Assembly: GCF_013823385.1 (NCBI RefSeq)
Contig: NZ_PNMA01000007.1
Location: 1 to 64,000, forward strand
Reading direction: 5' to 3'
Origin: Hyphomonas sp.
GTDB taxonomy: Bacteria; Pseudomonadota; Alphaproteobacteria; Caulobacterales; Hyphomonadaceae
Length of the DNA stretch: 64,000 nt
A model generated the notes under the pieces. It saw only the letters and a list, made by a program, of their open reading frames with translations. It ran no database searches and was not told the DNA's origin. The position numbers and the translations under genes were made by a program. Below, in pieces: positions 62,790-64,000 of the stretch. The stretch's first letter is position 1. Each line of letters opens with the position of its first letter.

Positions 62790-63049
62790 CACCGCCGCCC
62801 TCTTAGCCGGGAGCGCGCCTGGAAGGCAAGTGCGGTTTGCGGCGCTGGCCTTCCCACCTCCCGAAAGACCGCTGAGTGAAATTTTGGCGGAAAAATCCGT
62901 TTCTGAGGACGGAGAGTCTACACGCGGGCTAAGGCTGGTGGATAAGGCGGGCTGCGCGCGGGCGGGAGGGGCGGCGGGGCCGAGGTTTCAGGCCGCTGAG
63001 GGGCGTGGACAGGGCCGCGTCTTTCCCCCGGACCGGGCCGGTCAGGCGC

Positions 63050-63116
63050 GGACACTTCCTGGACAAATCCGGACAGTTTTGGACAATTCCGGACAAATCC
63101 GGACAGGCTGGGGACA
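63050..63116. repeat. Helically phased array of GGACA motifs
   Basis: Seven GGACA words start at 63050, 63061, 63071, 63081, 63091, 63101 and 63112, that is every 10 or 11 bases. The 16-base unit GGACAAATCCGGACAG occurs twice, 30 bases apart (63061 and 63091). It lies in the 396-base stretch 62790-63185, between tRNA-Val and the M16 peptidase gene end, where no gene is otherwise seen. The function is unknown. Confidence 0.7.
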
Positions 63117-63185
63117 GTTTGTGCCAATGACGGCGCCCCTCTCCCGCACGCGGAAGGGGGGCGCACGTTTGGCTTCAGACCGGCC

Positions 63186-64000
63186 TTACTCCGCCGTCAG
63201 GCCCTTGGGCTCACCCACGACGAAGAAGCTGTAGCGGCCGGGCGCCAGATAGGTGGCGGCGGCGCGGTTGACGTCTTCGAGGGTGACCGCTTCGATCAGG
63301 GCGTTGCGGCGGTCGAAATAGTCGACGCCCAGATCGTCCTGGCGGACCGACATGATGTTGCTGGCGATCTTGGCGTTGGAGTCAAAGCCGAGCGGATAGG
63401 AGCCGATCAGATAGGCCTTGGCATCGGAGAGCTCTGCCTCGGTCACGCCGCCTTCGATGAACTTCTGCATCTCTTCCCGGATACCCGTGATGAAATCGCC
63501 GGCGCTCTCATTCTTGGTCTGCCCGCCGCCCGACCAGACGGTGAAGGAGGGGTTGGGATCGATGCTGGAGCTGACGCCATAGGTGAGGCCCTTCTCGACG
63601 CGCAGGGTCTTCATCAGCCGGCTTTCAAAGCCGCCGCCGCCGAAAGTGTAGTTCAGCACATAGGCGGGGAAGTAGTCCGGGTTTGCCCGGTCCATGGCCG
63701 GGCCGATGAAGCGCACCAGGCTCTGCGGCTGGGGCAGCGGTACGATGACCGGATCGGCCGCCGCCGTCTGCGGCAACGCAACCGGGGTGACCGGCGGCAG
63801 ATCGCTGGTTTCCGGCAGGGCGGCGACGGCGTTGTCGATCAGCGGGGCAAGGTCTTCCGGGCTGATATTGCCGACGGCGGTGACGAGCAGGCCGTCTTTA
63901 CGCATCAGGGCACGCATATGGCTGCGGGCAAGTTCCGGCGTCAGGGCGGCGAGGCTTTCAGGCGTCACTTCCCGCGCGAAGGGGTGATCGGGATAGAGCG
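63186..64000 (-). CDS. M16 (insulinase-like) peptidase, C-terminal part
   Basis: The gene runs off the window at its 5' end; only the C-terminal 271 residues are visible. The visible part begins with LYPDHPFAREVTPESLAAL and matches the second half of an M16 peptidase: the inactive-half strand GGGGFESRLMKTLRVEKGLTYGVSS is typical and the QPQSLVRFIGPAM segment precedes it. The catalytic HxxEH motif would be in the missing part. Such proteins are usually periplasmic or membrane-attached zinc peptidases of a paired type. A stop at 63186 ends the frame. Confidence 0.9.
   Translation of the reverse strand, partial: LYPDHPFAREVTPESLAALTPELARSHMRALMRKDGLLVTAVGNISPEDLAPLIDNAVAALPETSDLPPVTPVALPQTAAADPVIVPLPQPQSLVRFIGPAMDRANPDYFPAYVLNYTFGGGGFESRLMKTLRVEKGLTYGVSSSIDPNPSFTVWSGGGQTKNESAGDFITGIREEMQKFIEGGVTEAELSDAKAYLIGSYPLGFDSNAKIASNIMSVRQDDLGVDYFDRRNALIEAVTLEDVNRAAATYLAPGRYSFFVVGEPKGLTAE

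Noticed and set aside
62830-63234. Plus-strand open frame of 134 codons over the GGACA array
   Set aside because: Composition follows the tandem repeat and GC-rich context; it overlaps the end of the M16 peptidase gene.
1-64000. CRISPR arrays
   Set aside because: No regularly spaced 25-40 base repeats were seen; the only regular spacing is the short GGACA array.

Overview
The window is a 64 kb piece of a GC-rich alphaproteobacterial chromosome, most likely from the Hyphomonadaceae (Hyphomonas-like). The clues are an ATP12-type F1 ATPase chaperone gene, a crcB-rluC-small membrane protein-HAD phosphatase gene string, TonB receptors under FecI/FecR control, and a lipid- and xenobiotic-oxidising gene set (propionyl-CoA carboxylase beta, thiolase, dienoyl-CoA isomerase, Baeyer-Villiger-type monooxygenase, haloalkane dehalogenase). 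The assignment rests on protein character and gene order only; no 16S gene is present.

Layout. 1-9.8 kb: a two-gene membrane module (VWA-like protein plus coiled-coil membrane protein), an alpha/beta-hydrolase-like protein, a DUF695/RraB protein, pccB, small exported proteins, a DUF2145 protein and the ATP12 chaperone. 10.1-12.7 kb: a tightly coupled minus-strand run crcB > rluC > small membrane protein > HAD phosphatase (4-base overlaps at two of the three junctions), then tRNA-Gly(CCC). 12.8-21.4 kb: thioesterase, SnoaL-like and DUF1330 proteins, a DsbA-fold isomerase, a LysR regulator, a vitamin B6 pair (PLP-binding protein and pyridoxal kinase), haloalkane dehalogenase, a thiolase-like protein and gpsA. 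21.4-31 kb: a FecI-type sigma factor, FecR anti-sigma, STN-bearing TonB receptor, two exported amidohydrolases and a sodium:alanine-type symporter, all reading the same way and looking like one uptake-and-hydrolysis locus for a nitrogenous nutrient. 31.2-36 kb: an Asp/Glu racemase, an Lrp regulator, dienoyl-CoA isomerase, a flavin monooxygenase and a META-domain lipoprotein.

36,158-62,721 is a clearly delimited, more AT-rich integrated mobilizable island inserted at the 3' end of tRNA-Val(UAC). Its ends carry an 11-base direct repeat that includes the tRNA CCA end. It holds a mobilization operon (MobC, relaxase, two small proteins, a coupling-protein-like ATPase), a transporter operon (CodB-like permease, SSS symporter, small membrane protein), a Fic protein behind a four-copy operator-like motif, and a five-gene minus-strand cluster that looks like a Druantia-type anti-phage system (DruA-like DUF4338 protein, two large proteins of unknown function, a giant DruE-like helicase) followed by a nuclease-helicase. 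It ends with a large serine recombinase whose last 14 codons lie partly in the tRNA gene. If the element circularises at the 11-base repeat, the recombinase frame runs on in frame through the other end and stops on the mobC start codon (ATGA overlap). This predicts that recombinase and mobilization genes form one operon only after excision.

Beyond the tRNA is a non-coding stretch with seven GGACA motifs about one helical turn apart, then the C-terminal part of an M16 peptidase cut by the window edge.
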